Positions 1 to 9,488 of a DNA stretch of 64,000 nt are shown here, piece after piece. Both the position numbers and the translations under genes were made by a program. Each line of letters begins with the position of its first letter. Positions within the stretch are counted from its first letter, which is position 1. The notes under the pieces were generated by a model that saw only the letters and a list, made by a program, of their open reading frames with translations, was not told the DNA's origin and ran no database searches. The stretch is from Kitasatospora sp. NBC_01246 (GTDB lineage: Bacteria > Actinomycetota > Actinomycetes > Streptomycetales > Streptomycetaceae): positions 2,108,001 to 2,172,000 of the forward strand of contig NZ_CP108484.1 of NCBI RefSeq assembly GCF_036226505.1. The letters are read 5' to 3'.

Positions 1-924
1 GGCTGCGGCCACCTCGGCGAGGGCCGGCACTGGCTGGACCGCGCGCTCGCCCTCGACCCCGAGCCGACCGAGGCCCGCGCCAAGGCGCTCTGGGTCACCG
101 GGTACATGGCGACCCTCCAGGGCGACCTGCTCACCGCCCGCCCGGCCCTGGAGGAGTGCCGCCGCCAGGCGCTGGACACCGGCGACGACCGGGCGCTCGC
201 CTACGCCGTCCACCGGCAGGGCTGCGCCGCGCTGATCGGGGACGAGCCGGCCCGTGCCGCCGAGCTCTTCGAGGAGGCGCTCTGGCACTACCGGACGATC
301 GGCGAGCTCAACAGCAACGTCCTGATGGCCATGTTCGAGCTGGGCATCGCCTACCTGTTCCAGGGCGACCAGGACAGCGGCGAGTTCTGGCTCGGCGAGG
401 TCCGCGAGCTCTGCGAGGAGCACGGCGAGCAGTGGGCGTACGCCTACGGGCTCTACGCGCTCGGGTACTCGCACTGGCTGGACGGCGAGGTCCGGCTGGC
501 CCGGGCGCGGGCCCGCGAGAGCGTCCGGCTCAACCACCTCTTCCACGACCTGCTGGGCATCGTGCTGGCGATCGACCTGCTGGCGCTGCTGGAGACCGAG
601 CCCACCGGGCCCGGCCGGCCGGGCGACCTGCGCGAGGCCCGGGTGCTGCAGGGCGCCGCGCACCGGATCTGGCAGGCGGTGGGCAAGCCGTTCTTCGGCT
701 CGCGCGCCTTCAACGGCCCCCACCGGCACTGCGAGGAGCGGGCCAGGGCCGGGCTGACCGAGCAGGAGTTCACCGAGTGCTTCGACCGCGGTGCCCGGCT
801 GGACCTCGACGCCGCCGTCCACCGGGCGCTCGGCGGCGACGGCCGCGCGGGCGGTCCGGGCCGGCTGCCGGACCCCTTCCCGGTGCCGCCGGCGCCGCAC
901 CCCTCACCGGCCAGGAATAGTTGA
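1..924 (+). CDS. C-terminal part of a TPR-type ATPase/transcriptional regulator (5' end outside window)
   Basis: The reading frame is already open at base 1, so the gene begins upstream and only about 307 C-terminal residues are visible. The text EGRHWLDRALAL, followed by ALWVTGYMATLQGD and paired helices, is the TPR-like supra-helical part that follows the AAA/NB-ARC ATPase in large actinobacterial LuxR/AfsR-like regulators. This part usually senses a ligand or partner. The end (TEQEFTECFDRGARLDLDAAVHRAL) matches the usual last TPR helix of such proteins, but no C-terminal LuxR helix-turn-helix follows, only a Pro/Ala-rich tail. Any DNA-binding domain would therefore have to be N-terminal. 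The class is fairly secure; the target is unknown. Confidence 0.6.
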   Translation, partial: GCGHLGEGRHWLDRALALDPEPTEARAKALWVTGYMATLQGDLLTARPALEECRRQALDTGDDRALAYAVHRQGCAALIGDEPARAAELFEEALWHYRTIGELNSNVLMAMFELGIAYLFQGDQDSGEFWLGEVRELCEEHGEQWAYAYGLYALGYSHWLDGEVRLARARARESVRLNHLFHDLLGIVLAIDLLALLETEPTGPGRPGDLREARVLQGAAHRIWQAVGKPFFGSRAFNGPHRHCEERARAGLTEQEFTECFDRGARLDLDAAVHRALGGDGRAGGPGRLPDPFPVPPAPHPSPARNS

Positions 925-995
925 ATCTTGTCCATTGCTACACCGGTCGGCACCTCCCGGCACCCCCGCCGGGCGGACGCCCGGAAGGAGCAATC

Positions 996-1319
996 GTGGC
1001 CACCAACACCGCCGACGAGTACCGCCTCGCGACGTTCTACTTCGACTCCAAGGCGTACACCGACGCCGCCCGCATGCTGGAGGGCGTCCTCGCCGAGGAG
1101 CCGGCCAACCTGTCCGTCCGGCTGCTGCTGGCCCGCAGCTACTTCCACTCGGCCCAGCTCTCCCGCGCCGAGGCCGAGCTGCGCCGGATCCTGGACGCCC
1201 ACCCGGCCGAGGACTACGCCCGGCTGATGCTGGGCCGGACCCTGGAGCGCCAGGGCCGCGCCGAGGAGGCCCGCCCGCACCTGCGGCTGGCCGCCGCGAT
1301 GACCGGCGAGGACGACTGA
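996..1319 (+). CDS. small tetratricopeptide-repeat protein
   Basis: A 107-residue soluble protein beginning at a GTG with GGAAGGAG five bases upstream; an in-frame TTG at 921 has no ribosome site and would only add an implausible leader. The sequence is three helix-turn-helix TPR units (for example FYFDSKAYTDAARMLEGVL, ARSYFHSAQLSRAEAELRRIL and LGRTLERQGRAEEARPHL). TPR units act as protein-protein docking surfaces, so it is probably an adaptor, but the partner is not evident. It ends against a strong terminator shared with convergent rpsD. I recall a similar small TPR gene next to rpsD in Streptomyces genomes. Confidence 0.8.
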   Translation: MATNTADEYRLATFYFDSKAYTDAARMLEGVLAEEPANLSVRLLLARSYFHSAQLSRAEAELRRILDAHPAEDYARLMLGRTLERQGRAEEARPHLRLAAAMTGEDD

Positions 1320-1348
1320 GCACAACCCGGGAGCACCCGGGAACGGGA

Positions 1349-1384
1349 CGAGCCCCCGCCGCCTCGAAAGGCGACGGGGGCTCG
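1349..1384. terminator. bidirectional terminator between the TPR gene and rpsD
   Basis: A 15-bp stem (CGAGCCCCCG... pairing with ...CGGGGGCTCG, one mismatch) closed by a TCGAAA loop. It lies between the convergent stop codons and could serve both genes. There is no U-tract, as is usual in this high-GC group. Confidence 0.75.
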
Positions 1385-1413
1385 CTGGGTACGGCAGGCG
1401 TACCGCTCGCGGG

Positions 1414-2028
1414 TCAGCGCGAGTAGTACTCGACGACGAGCTGCTCGTCGCAGATCACCGGGACCTCCTTGCGCTGCGGCGCGCGGTCCAGGCGGAAGGC
1501 CAGGGCCTTCAGGTTGACCTCGAGGTACTTCGGGGTCTGGCCCTCGCCCGCGTAGCCACCCTCACGGGCGACCTGGAACGGGACCTTCTCCTTGCTGCGC
1601 TCGCGAACGGTCACGACGAAGCCCGGCTTCATCTGGTACGACGGCTTGTTGACCTTGCCGCCGTTGACCTCGATGTGACCGTGGACGACCATCTGACGGG
1701 CCTGGTAGATGGTGCGGGCAATGCCCGAACGCAGCACCAGGGAGTCCAGACGGGTCTCCAGCTCGGCGACGAGCGCCTCACCGGTCTTGCCCTCGGCCTT
1801 CTTCGCGCGGTCGAACGCGCGCGCCATCTGCTTCTCGCTCAGGTCGTACTGGGCGCGCAGACGCTGCTTCTCGAGCAGACGGACCTTGTAGTCCGAGTTC
1901 TGCTTGCGGCCACGGCCGTGCTGGCCGGGCGGGTACGGGCGGGCCTCGAAGTACTTGACGGACTTCGGGGTCAGCGGCACGCCGAGCGCACGCGCGATCT
2001 TGACCTTGGGACGCTTCTGGTTCGCCAT
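1414..2028 (-). CDS. rpsD: 30S ribosomal protein S4
   Basis: A 204-residue S4. This primary 16S rRNA-binding protein nucleates assembly of the 30S body. The S4 N-terminal domain (KIARALGVPLTPKSVKYFEARPYPPGQHG) is followed by the S4 RNA-binding fold (SLVLRSGIARTIYQARQMVVHGHIEVNG). The N-terminal region has no cysteine quartet, so this is the zinc-independent C-minus form; actinobacteria can carry C-plus or C-minus versions. The ATG is preceded by AAGGAAGG. The gene stands alone rather than in the alpha operon, with a 317-bp leader upstream that contains a hairpin. In other bacteria S4 represses its own translation, so autoregulation is plausible but inferred. Confidence 0.98.
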   Translation of the reverse strand: MANQKRPKVKIARALGVPLTPKSVKYFEARPYPPGQHGRGRKQNSDYKVRLLEKQRLRAQYDLSEKQMARAFDRAKKAEGKTGEALVAELETRLDSLVLRSGIARTIYQARQMVVHGHIEVNGGKVNKPSYQMKPGFVVTVRERSKEKVPFQVAREGGYAGEGQTPKYLEVNLKALAFRLDRAPQRKEVPVICDEQLVVEYYSR

Positions 2029-2345
2029 GAACCAAACCTTCCTTGCTTACGAATACGGCTTCACCAGGTGTTGACGGAGGTCGCTCCTCGCGGTCCGGAG
2101 ACAACCGCACCGCCCGGGGGCAGTGCGATCAGCCGCTCTCCACGACCGGGCACGGATGTGCAAGCACACGAGTGGCCCACCGAACCTGGGTTGGTGGGCT
2201 GCACGCGACACCGAAACGGTGCGCGACGCTCCTGGGGCCTCCCGGAGGAGACCACGGCCATTGCCCCGCTGGTGCGGCCGGTCGGTCAGGGTCTCCCCTG
2301 CCGCCGCGCCCGGGACACGGCACTCCGGACGAGTATACCCGCCGA
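2029..2345. other. intergenic region: rpsD promoter/leader
   Basis: 317 bp without a convincing gene. It must contain the minus-strand rpsD promoter and leader. The short open frames on both strands lack ribosome sites and recognisable sequence. The main structure seen is the hairpin at 2175-2199. I could not identify a convincing -35/-10 pair. Confidence 0.6.
2175..2199 (-). promoter_or_regulatory. hairpin in the rpsD upstream leader
   Basis: GCCCACC pairs with GGTGGGC, and inside them AACC pairs with GGTT across a one-base bulge, making a compact 11-bp hairpin about 150 nt before the rpsD start. Whether it lies inside the transcript is unknown. It could be an S4-binding element or a chance structure. 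Confidence 0.3.
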
Positions 2346-3695
2346 TCACTCGCCCTTGAGCCGACCCCTGGTCCACTCCACGATGTCCGCGTACCGGGCC
2401 TCCCCGCCGTGCCGGGTCGGCCGGTAGTACGCCTTGCCGTGCACGGCGTCCGGCGCGTACTGCTGCGCCGCGATGCCCTCCGGCAGATCGTGCGGGTACT
2501 GGTAGCCCTGGCCGTGCCCGAGCTTGCCCGCGCCGCCGTAGTGCGCGTCCCGCAGGTGCGGCGGCACCGCGCCCGCCAGGCCCTGCCGGACGTCCGCCAG
2601 CGCCGCGTCGATCGCCAGGTAGGCGGCGTTGGACTTGGGCGCCAGCGCCAGCGCGATCGCCGCCTGGGAGAGGATGATCCGCGCCTCCGGGAAGCCGATC
2701 AGCGCCACCGCCTGGGCCGCCGCGACCGCCGTGGCCAGCGCCGTCGGGTCGGCCAGGCCGACGTCCTCGCTCGCCGAGATCATCAGCCGCCGGGCGATGA
2801 ACCGCGGGTCCTCCCCCGCCTCGATCATCCGGGCCAGGTAGTGCAGGGTGGCGTCCACGTCACTGCCCCGGATCGACTTGATCAGCGCGCTGGCCACGTC
2901 GTAGTGCTGGTCGCCGTCCTTGTCGTAGCGCACCGCGGCCTGGTTCACGGCCGTCTCGGTGGTGGCCAGCGTGATGCTCGCCTCGCCCTTCTCCAGCGCC
3001 GCCCCGGCGGCCGCCTCCAGCGTGGTGAGCGCCCGCCGGGCGTCCCCGCCGGCCAGCCGGACCAGGTGGTCCTCGGCCTCCGGGGTGAGCTCCAGCGCGC
3101 CCTCCAGACCGCGCTCGTCGGCCACCGCGCGGTGCAGCAGGGCGCGGATGTCCTCGTCCGTCAGCGACTCCAGCGTGAGCAGCAGCGAGCGCGACAGCAG
3201 CGGGGAGATCACCGAGAAGTACGGGTTCTCGGTGGTGGCCGCGATCAGGGTGACCCAGCGGTTCTCCACGGCGGGCAGCAGCGAGTCCTGCTGGGCCTTG
3301 GAGAAGCGGTGGATCTCGTCCAGGAAGAGCACCGTCTCCCTGCCGTTCATGCCGACCGCCCGGCGGGCGCCGTCGATCACCGCGCGGACCTCCTTGACGC
3401 CCGCGGTGATCGCGGACAGCTCCACGAAGCGGCCCTCGACGGACTGGCTGATCACGTGCGCCAGGGTGGTCTTGCCGGTACCGGGCGGCCCCCAGAGGAT
3501 CACCGAACTGGTCGCCGCCGGGCCGCGCGAGCCCGAGACCAGCCGGCGCAGCGGCGAGCCCGCCTTCAGCAGCTGCCGCTGCCCGGCGACCTCGTCCAGG
3601 GTGCGCGGGCGCATCCGCACGGCCAGCGGGGCCCGGCCGGGCTCCTTGGCCTGGCGTTCCTCGGCGGCGGCGGTGAAGAGGTCCGGTTCGTCCAC
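2346..3695 (-). CDS. rarA: replication-associated recombination protein A (RarA/MgsA) AAA ATPase
   Basis: A 449-residue clamp-loader-like AAA+ ATPase that acts at stalled replication forks. Seen: the N-terminal [17 protein letters not shown] box, Walker [10 protein letters not shown], Walker [10 protein letters not shown], sensor 1 in TTENPYFSV, then the C-terminal tetramerisation region with [21 protein letters not shown] and the end-motif [25 protein letters not shown]. The length matches the family. The start is a GTG ([15 protein letters not shown]) and the ribosome site before it is weak. The gene is transcribed toward rpsD. Function is assigned from the family; nothing unusual is seen. 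Confidence 0.95.
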   Translation of the reverse strand: MDEPDLFTAAAEERQAKEPGRAPLAVRMRPRTLDEVAGQRQLLKAGSPLRRLVSGSRGPAATSSVILWGPPGTGKTTLAHVISQSVEGRFVELSAITAGVKEVRAVIDGARRAVGMNGRETVLFLDEIHRFSKAQQDSLLPAVENRWVTLIAATTENPYFSVISPLLSRSLLLTLESLTDEDIRALLHRAVADERGLEGALELTPEAEDHLVRLAGGDARRALTTLEAAAGAALEKGEASITLATTETAVNQAAVRYDKDGDQHYDVASALIKSIRGSDVDATLHYLARMIEAGEDPRFIARRLMISASEDVGLADPTALATAVAAAQAVALIGFPEARIILSQAAIALALAPKSNAAYLAIDAALADVRQGLAGAVPPHLRDAHYGGAGKLGHGQGYQYPHDLPEGIAAQQYAPDAVHGKAYYRPTRHGGEARYADIVEWTRGRLKGE

Positions 3696-3795
3696 ACCGG
3701 AAGCCTATGCGAGCCGACCGACACCCCGGCCCGGCCGCCGCGCCCCGGCCGGGTCCGCGCCCCGGCGGCCCCGCGGAGCTCCCGGGCGGCCGGGC

Positions 3796-4635
3796 CTACC
3801 CGATCCGCGCCGAGTGGTCCGGTACGTACTTCTGCAGGTCCCGCGGCGGCCGCTGGTAGCCGCGCGTCTCCGGGCGGGCCGGCAGCTCGATCCGCCGCGG
3901 GGCCACCTCGTGGTACGGGACGGTCGAGAGCAGGTGGGCGATCATGTTGATCCGGGCCCGCCGCTTGTCGTCGCTCTCCACCACGTTCCACGGCGAGTCC
4001 GGGATGTCGGTGTAGACGAACATCTCGTCCTTGGCCCGCGAGTAGTCCTCCCAGCGGCTGACCGACTCGACGTCCATCGGCGAGAGCTTCCACCGCCGCA
4101 TCGGGTCCTCCAGCCGGTCCCGGAACCGCCGCTGCTGCTCGGTGTCGCTGACCGAGAACCAGTACTTGCGCAGCAGGGTGCCCGACTCGATCAGCATCCG
4201 CTCGAACATCGGGCACTGGTGCAGGAACTGCCAGTACTGCTCGTCCGTGCAGAAGCCCATCACCCGCTCGACCCCGGCCCGGTTGTACCAGCTGCGGTCG
4301 AACAGCACGATCTCCCCCGCGGCCGGCAACTGCTCGACGTAGCGCTGGAAGTACCACTGGGTCCGCTGGCGCTCGGTGGGCGTGGGCAGCGCCGCCACCC
4401 GGGCGATGCGCGGGTTCAGGTACTCCGTCACCCGCTTGATCGCGCCGCCCTTGCCGGCCGCGTCGCGCCCCTCGAAGACGACCACCAGCCGGGCGCCCTC
4501 GGCCCGCACCCACTCCTGGAGCTTCACCAGCTCGTTCTGGAGCCTCAGCAGCTCCCGCTCGTACGGCTTCTTCGCGAGCCGCTCCCGCCGGTGCTCCGGG
4601 CCGGTACCGGGATCGCGCTCGGCCTTGGCTGCCAC
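3796..4635 (-). CDS. ppk2: polyphosphate kinase 2 family protein
   Basis: A 279-residue PPK2 enzyme, a P-loop kinase that moves phosphate between polyphosphate and nucleotides (direction and nucleotide preference cannot be read from sequence). Walker A is GRDAAGKGG (residues 56-64), Walker B is VLFDRSWYNRAG, and the lid region is SDTEQQRRFRDRLEDPMRRWKLS. The frame stays open 65 codons further upstream, but the GTG chosen here has GGAGG seven bases before it and gives the normal family length; the longer version would add a Pro/Ala-rich head. It is divergent from a LysR regulator, which may control it (inference). Confidence 0.93.
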   Translation of the reverse strand: MAAKAERDPGTGPEHRRERLAKKPYERELLRLQNELVKLQEWVRAEGARLVVVFEGRDAAGKGGAIKRVTEYLNPRIARVAALPTPTERQRTQWYFQRYVEQLPAAGEIVLFDRSWYNRAGVERVMGFCTDEQYWQFLHQCPMFERMLIESGTLLRKYWFSVSDTEQQRRFRDRLEDPMRRWKLSPMDVESVSRWEDYSRAKDEMFVYTDIPDSPWNVVESDDKRRARINMIAHLLSTVPYHEVAPRRIELPARPETRGYQRPPRDLQKYVPDHSARIG

Positions 4636-4841
4636 CTGGGTGCCTCCGTTCGGCAAAGGCTGATGAGCACTCACCGTAGGCGCAACCCCGGGTTCCCGCA
4701 GGCCGGGCGCCGGCCCGGCAGCGGCGGCCCCCTGAACCGCCGCTGCCGGACTCCCCCGTGGCCGGCCCGCGAGGGCCGAGTGATCAACCCTGTCGTAGAC
4801 CTGCCGGGCCGGTCCAATATCCCGTTCCATAACCTTGGGGC

Positions 4842-5768
4842 ATGGATGTGGACACCCGACTGCTGCGGAGCTTCGCCGCGGTCTGCGAGGAGGGCCAGCT
4901 GACGGCCGCCGCGGCCCGGCTGTTCGTCTCGCAGCCGACCCTCACCAAGCAGATCCGCCAGCTGGAGGCGCTGCTCGGGGTGGAACTGTTCGAGCGCTCG
5001 CGCCGGGGCATGGCGCCCACCCACGCCGGCCGGGCCCTGGCCGAGCGCACCGGGCCGGTGCTGGCCGGCTGGGACGACGCGCTGCGCGCCACCCGGGCGG
5101 CGGCGGCCGAGCAGGGCTCGACGCTGCGGGTGGGCTTCGAGGGCGGCAGCATCAACCTGATGACCCGCAGCACGGTGACGGACTTCGCCCGGCGGATGCC
5201 CGGCTGGCAGGTGGAGCTGCGGCAGAACAACTGGTTCGACCCGACCTCGGGGCTCGCCACCGGGGAGATCGACCTGACGCTCTGGCACGCCCCGCCGTCG
5301 CTCTCCGAGCAGTACAACGTCGCGGTGCTGGGCGAGGAGCCGCGCTGTGTGGCGCTGCCGGCCGGGCACCGGTTGGCGGGCCACCAGGTGATCCGGTTCG
5401 AGGACCTGCTGGACGAGCCCTTCGTCGCGATCCCGCTGGAGGCCGGGCACTGGCGCGACTACTGGCTGGCGGTCCCGGAACGGCGCGGGCGACCGGTGCG
5501 GATCGGCGCGGTGGCGCACAACTCCGACGAGTGGCTGGCCGCGGTGGTGTGCGGTCAGGGCGTCGGCTTCGCCCCGGAGGCGATGAGCAGGCTGACGGCG
5601 CGGGAGGACATCGCGTACCGGCCGGTGCGGGGGCTCAGCCCGAGCCTGGTCGGGCTCTACTGGCCGATGGGCCGCGAACTGTCGCCCGCCATGGCCGCGT
5701 TCGTGCGCAGCTGCCGGGCCACGGTCGGGTTCTCGGCCGGCCCGGCGGTCCCGGGCCAGGCGGAGTGA
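4842..5768 (+). CDS. LysR-family transcriptional regulator
   Basis: 308 residues with the standard LysR layout. An N-terminal winged helix-turn-helix (residues 1-60; LTAAAARLFVSQPTLTKQIRQLEALLGVELFER) is followed by a periplasmic-binding-protein-like effector domain beginning near STLRVGFEGG. The ATG is preceded by GGGG. The gene is divergent from the PPK2 gene across about 206 bp, the typical place for a shared LysR operator. The effector and regulon are unknown. The adjacent convergent GNAT gene is separated from it by a hairpin terminator. Confidence 0.93.
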   Translation: MDVDTRLLRSFAAVCEEGQLTAAAARLFVSQPTLTKQIRQLEALLGVELFERSRRGMAPTHAGRALAERTGPVLAGWDDALRATRAAAAEQGSTLRVGFEGGSINLMTRSTVTDFARRMPGWQVELRQNNWFDPTSGLATGEIDLTLWHAPPSLSEQYNVAVLGEEPRCVALPAGHRLAGHQVIRFEDLLDEPFVAIPLEAGHWRDYWLAVPERRGRPVRIGAVAHNSDEWLAAVVCGQGVGFAPEAMSRLTAREDIAYRPVRGLSPSLVGLYWPMGRELSPAMAAFVRSCRATVGFSAGPAVPGQAE

Positions 5769-5779
5769 GCCGGACGGAG

Positions 5780-5808
5780 CCGGTCCGGCGCGTACGGGGC
5801 CGGACCGG
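5780..5808. terminator. hairpin between the LysR and GNAT genes
   Basis: A 10-bp perfect stem (CCGGTCCGGC with GCCGGACCGG) and a 9-nt loop, sitting between two convergent stop codons. It could act in both directions. Confidence 0.6.
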
Positions 5809-5809
5809 G

Positions 5810-6316
5810 TCAGACCGCCTCGAAGGGCTCCGGGTAGCGGCAGAGCCCGCGCGGACCGCCGTCGTAGGCCGGCAGGGCGAGGGTCTGGAAGTAGGCCTCC
5901 GGCACCTCGAACGGGCCGGTGACCTCGTGCCGGCCCGCCGGCGCGAAGCCGAACCTGCCGTAGTAGTCCGGATCGCCGAGGACGACGACGAGCTTCTCCG
6001 CCGCCTCCTCCGCGGCCGTCAGCGCGGCCCGGACGACCAGCTCGCCGACGCCCTTGCGCTGCCACTCCGGGGCGACCGCGACGGGCGCGAGCGCCAGGCC
6101 CCGGCCGTCGCCGACCGCCAGCCGGGTGAGCAGCGCGTGGCCGACCACCAGCCCGGCCTCGTCCACCGCCACCACGGACAGCTCGGGCAGCCAGGCGGGG
6201 TCGCGGCGCAGCGCGTCCACCAGATCGGCCTCGTCGGGGCCGGGGAAGGCCGCCATGTGGACCCGTCTGGTGGCGGGTGCGTCCTCGGGACACTCGATTC
6301 TGGTGGTGACCTTCAT
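5810..6316 (-). CDS. GNAT-family N-acetyltransferase
   Basis: A 168-residue acetyl-CoA-dependent N-acyltransferase. The GNAT core is visible: beta4 LALAPVAVAPEWQRKGVGELVVRAAL, with the Q/R-x-x-G-x-G/A acetyl-CoA loop as QRKGVG, and the C-terminal strand DYYGRFGFAPAGRHEV typical of the YhbS-like subgroup. An ATG eight codons further upstream is possible, but the chosen ATG (MKVTTRIEC) matches the family start, with GAGAGG upstream. The substrate is unknown. It lies between lysR and aspS, probably as its own unit because a terminator separates it from aspS. Confidence 0.88.
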   Translation of the reverse strand: MKVTTRIECPEDAPATRRVHMAAFPGPDEADLVDALRRDPAWLPELSVVAVDEAGLVVGHALLTRLAVGDGRGLALAPVAVAPEWQRKGVGELVVRAALTAAEEAAEKLVVVLGDPDYYGRFGFAPAGRHEVTGPFEVPEAYFQTLALPAYDGGPRGLCRYPEPFEAV

Positions 6317-6352
6317 GGGGGGAGCCTCTCTCCGTCGCACACCGTTGTGGAC

Positions 6353-6386
6353 CGGCCCCGGACGGCGGGTGCGCCGTCCGGGGCCG
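6353..6386 (-). terminator. terminator of the MBL-hisS-aspS operon
   Basis: A 14-bp perfect stem (CGGCCCCGGACGGC and its complement) with a GGGTGC-type loop, just after the aspS stop codon and before the GNAT start. It is the natural end of the three-gene operon. Confidence 0.75.
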
Positions 6387-6408
6387 TGAAAGATTAGCCG
6401 ATTGGGCG

Positions 6409-8214
6409 TCAGGCCTGGGGCTGGGCCTCGGGCTTGACCTCGGAGGACTTGGCGTCCTCGCGGACCTTCGGCTGGGCGTCGACGCCGGCCTCGCGACGCT
6501 GCGCCGGGGTGATCGGGGTCGGGGCACCGGTCAGCGGGTCACCGCCGGTGGACGTCTTCGGGAACGCGATGACGTCGCGGATGGTGTCGTACCCGCCCAG
6601 CAGCGTGACGACGCGGTCCAGGCCGAAGGCGACACCGCCGTGCGGCGGCGGGCCGTAGTTGAAGGCGTCCAGCAGGAAGCCGAACTGCGAGGCCGCCTCC
6701 TCCTCGGAGAGGCCGATCGCGTCGAACGCCCGCTTCTGCACGTCCCGCTGGTGGATACGGATCGAACCGCCGCCCAGCTCCGAGCCGTTGAGGACCAGGT
6801 CGTAGGCGTTGGAGAGCGCCGAACCCGGGTCGGTGTCGAAGGTGGCGAGCGACTCGGCGGTCGGGGCGGTGAACGGGTGGTGCACCGCGTGCCAGCCCTG
6901 GAACTCGCCCTTGTCGTCCTCGATCGGCTCGAACATCGGGAAGTCGACGACCCAGAGGAAGGCCCAGCGGGACTCGTCGATCAGCTCGCAGCGGCGGCCG
7001 ATCTCCAGGCGGGCGGCGCCGAGCAGCTCCTGCGAGGGGCGCTCCTTGCCGGCCGCGAAGAAGATCGCGTCACCGTTCTTGGCCCCGGCGGCGGCGGCCA
7101 GGCCGGCCAGGTGCTCCTCGGAGAGGTTCTTGGCGACCGGGCCGCGCAGCCCGCCGGTCTCGGCGTCGATCAGCACGTAGGCGAGGCCCCGGGCGCCGCG
7201 CGCCTTGGCCCAGTCCTGCCAGGCGTCGAGCTGCTTGCGCGGCTGCGAGGCACCGCCGGGCATGACCACGGCGCCGACGTACGGGGCCTGGAACACGCGG
7301 AACGAGGTGCCCTTGAAGTACTCGGTGAGGTCCGTGAGCTCCTGGCCGAAGCGGACGTCCGGCTTGTCAGAGCCGTAGCGGCCCATCGCGTCCGCGTAGC
7401 TCATCCGGGGCAGCGGGTTGGGGATCTCGTACCCGTGCACGTCGCGCCAGATCGCACCGATGATCTTCTCGCCGAGGGCCAGGATGTCCTCCTGGTCGAC
7501 GAAGGAGGCCTCGATGTCCAGCTGGGTGAACTCCGGCTGGCGGTCGGCGCGGAAGTCCTCGTCGCGGAAGCAGCGCGCGATCTGGTAGTACCGCTCCATG
7601 CCGGCCACCATCAGCAGCTGCTTGAACAGCTGGGGCGACTGCGGCAGCGCGTACCAGTGGCCGGGCTGCAGGCGGACCGGGACGAGGAAGTCGCGGGCGC
7701 CCTCGGGGGTGGAGCGGGTGAGGTACGGCGTCTCGATGTCGAGGTAGTCGTTCTCCTCCATCACCCGGCGGATGATGTTGCTGACCTTGGAGCGCAGGCG
7801 CAGGCCCTTCGCCGGGCCCTCGCGGCGCAGGTCCAGGTAGCGGTAGCGGAGGCGGACCTCCTCGTTGACCGTACCGGGCTCGTACTCGGCGACCGGGAAG
7901 GGCAGCGGGGCGGCCTCGGAGAGCACCTCGATCTCGCTGACCACGACCTCGACGGCGCCGGTCGGGATGTCCGGGTTCTCGTTGCCCTCGGGCCGCACGC
8001 GGACGTCGCCGACGACCTTGACGCAGTACTCGGCACGCAGGCCGTGCACCGAGTCGAGGTCGCGGACCACGATCTGCACGGTGCCGGAGGCGTCCCGCAG
8101 GTCGATGAAGGCCACGCCGCCGTGGTCTCGGCGGCGGGCGACCCAGCCGGCCAGGGTGACGGTGGTGCCTGCGTGCTCCGGGCGGAGCGTGCCCGCGTCG
8201 TGCGTGCGGATCAC
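6409..8214 (-). CDS. aspS: aspartate--tRNA ligase
   Basis: A 601-residue class IIb synthetase that charges tRNA with aspartate. An N-terminal OB-fold anticodon-binding domain ([23 protein letters not shown]) leads to the class II core: motif 2 around [22 protein letters not shown], a bacterial GAD insertion in the middle, and motif 3 [12 protein letters not shown] hydrophilic tail (residues ~575-601, rich in E/K/A) extends past the catalytic end. The GTG start overlaps the hisS stop as GTGA, so translation is probably coupled. Whether it is discriminating or also charges tRNA-Asn cannot be decided by eye. Confidence 0.97.
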   Translation of the reverse strand: MIRTHDAGTLRPEHAGTTVTLAGWVARRRDHGGVAFIDLRDASGTVQIVVRDLDSVHGLRAEYCVKVVGDVRVRPEGNENPDIPTGAVEVVVSEIEVLSEAAPLPFPVAEYEPGTVNEEVRLRYRYLDLRREGPAKGLRLRSKVSNIIRRVMEENDYLDIETPYLTRSTPEGARDFLVPVRLQPGHWYALPQSPQLFKQLLMVAGMERYYQIARCFRDEDFRADRQPEFTQLDIEASFVDQEDILALGEKIIGAIWRDVHGYEIPNPLPRMSYADAMGRYGSDKPDVRFGQELTDLTEYFKGTSFRVFQAPYVGAVVMPGGASQPRKQLDAWQDWAKARGARGLAYVLIDAETGGLRGPVAKNLSEEHLAGLAAAAGAKNGDAIFFAAGKERPSQELLGAARLEIGRRCELIDESRWAFLWVVDFPMFEPIEDDKGEFQGWHAVHHPFTAPTAESLATFDTDPGSALSNAYDLVLNGSELGGGSIRIHQRDVQKRAFDAIGLSEEEAASQFGFLLDAFNYGPPPHGGVAFGLDRVVTLLGGYDTIRDVIAFPKTSTGGDPLTGAPTPITPAQRREAGVDAQPKVREDAKSSEVKPEAQPQA

Positions 8215-9488
8215 AGCTGCTTCTCCTTCAGGGTGGTGACGAGAGCGTCGAGGGCGACGGGGTTCTGCTCGCCGGTGGTCATGTCCTTGAGCTGGACGAC
8301 GCCGTCGGCGAGGTCCCGGTCACCGGCGAGCACGGCGAAGCGGGCGCCGGAACGGTCCGCGGACTTCATCGCGTTCTTGATGCCCTTGACGCCGAAGGCG
8401 AGGTCGGTGGCGACGCCCGCGCGGCGCAGTTCGACCACCTTGGCGAAGAGGACGTTCTTGGCCTGGTCGCTGAGCGCGACGGCGTAGACGGAGGTGGCGG
8501 CCGGCAGGTCGAGGACGACGCCCTCGGCCTCCATCGCCAGGTAGCTGCGGTCCACCCCGAGGGCCCAGCCGACGGACGGCAGCGCGGGGCCGCCGATCAT
8601 CTCGGAGAGCCCGTCGTAGCGGCCGCCGCCGCCGATCGCGGACTGCGCGCCGAGGCCGTTGTGGACGAACTCGAAGGTGGTACGGGTGTAGTAGTCCAGG
8701 CCGCGGACCAGCTTGGGGTCGTCGGTGAAGGCCACCCCGTTGGCGGTCAGCAGCTCGCGGACCTTCTCGTCGTAGGCCTTGCACTCCTCGCAGAGGAAGT
8801 CGCGCAGCATCGGCGCGCCGCCGAGCTGGGCCTGCACCGACTCGCGCTTGTCGTCCAGCACGCGCAGCGGGTTGATCTCGGCCCGGCGGCGGGTGTCGTC
8901 GTCCAGGTCGAGGCCGGCCAGGAACTCCACCAGCGCGGCCCGGTAGACCGGGCGGCACTGCTTGTCGCCGAGGCTGTTGAGCAGCAGCGAGTAGTCGCGC
9001 AGGCCCAGCGAGCGGAAGGCGTCGTCGGCCAGGATGATCAGCTCGGCGTCCAGCGCCGGGTCCTCGGCGCCGATCGCCTCGGCGCCGACCTGCGAGAACT
9101 GGCGGTAGCGGCCCTTCTGCGCCCGCTCGTAGCGGTAGTAGGAGCCGGAGTACCAGAGCTTGACCGGCAGGTTGCCCTGCTTGTGCAGGTTGGCCTGGAG
9201 CGCGGCGCGCAGCACCGAGGCGGTGCCCTCGGGGCGCAGCGCGAGCTCGTCGCCGCCCTTGGTGGTGAGGTTGTACATCTCCTTGCTGACGATGTCGGTG
9301 GACTCGCCGACGCCGCGGGAGAAGAGCTTCACGTCCTCGAAGACCGGGGTCTCGATGTAGCCGTAGCCGGCCCGGCGGGCCGGCGCGGCGATCCGCTCGC
9401 GGATCGCCAGGAAGGTCGCGGAGCTGGGGGGCAGCAGGTCGTAGGTGCCCTTGGGGGCGGTGAAGGTGCTCAACTTCTCTTCCGTCAC
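8211..9488 (-). CDS. hisS: histidine--tRNA ligase
   Basis: A 425-residue class IIa synthetase. Seen: the start region [14 protein letters not shown], motif 2 [23 protein letters not shown], the two histidine-specific boxes ([15 protein letters not shown] and GGGGRYDGL), motif 3 [13 protein letters not shown], and a C-terminal anticodon-binding domain. The GTG start overlaps the preceding stop as GTGA; a TTG five codons later (LSTFTAPKG) is an alternative closer to the usual protein start. The frame upstream of the GTG belongs to the hydrolase gene. It overlaps aspS by four bases in the same way. Confidence 0.97.
   Translation of the reverse strand: MTEEKLSTFTAPKGTYDLLPPSSATFLAIRERIAAPARRAGYGYIETPVFEDVKLFSRGVGESTDIVSKEMYNLTTKGGDELALRPEGTASVLRAALQANLHKQGNLPVKLWYSGSYYRYERAQKGRYRQFSQVGAEAIGAEDPALDAELIILADDAFRSLGLRDYSLLLNSLGDKQCRPVYRAALVEFLAGLDLDDDTRRRAEINPLRVLDDKRESVQAQLGGAPMLRDFLCEECKAYDEKVRELLTANGVAFTDDPKLVRGLDYYTRTTFEFVHNGLGAQSAIGGGGRYDGLSEMIGGPALPSVGWALGVDRSYLAMEAEGVVLDLPAATSVYAVALSDQAKNVLFAKVVELRRAGVATDLAFGVKGIKNAMKSADRSGARFAVLAGDRDLADGVVQLKDMTTGEQNPVALDALVTTLKEKQL

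Noticed and set aside
453-1325. Long open frames antisense to the TPR genes
   Set aside because: They mirror GC-rich coding on the plus strand, lack ribosome sites and show no recognisable protein.
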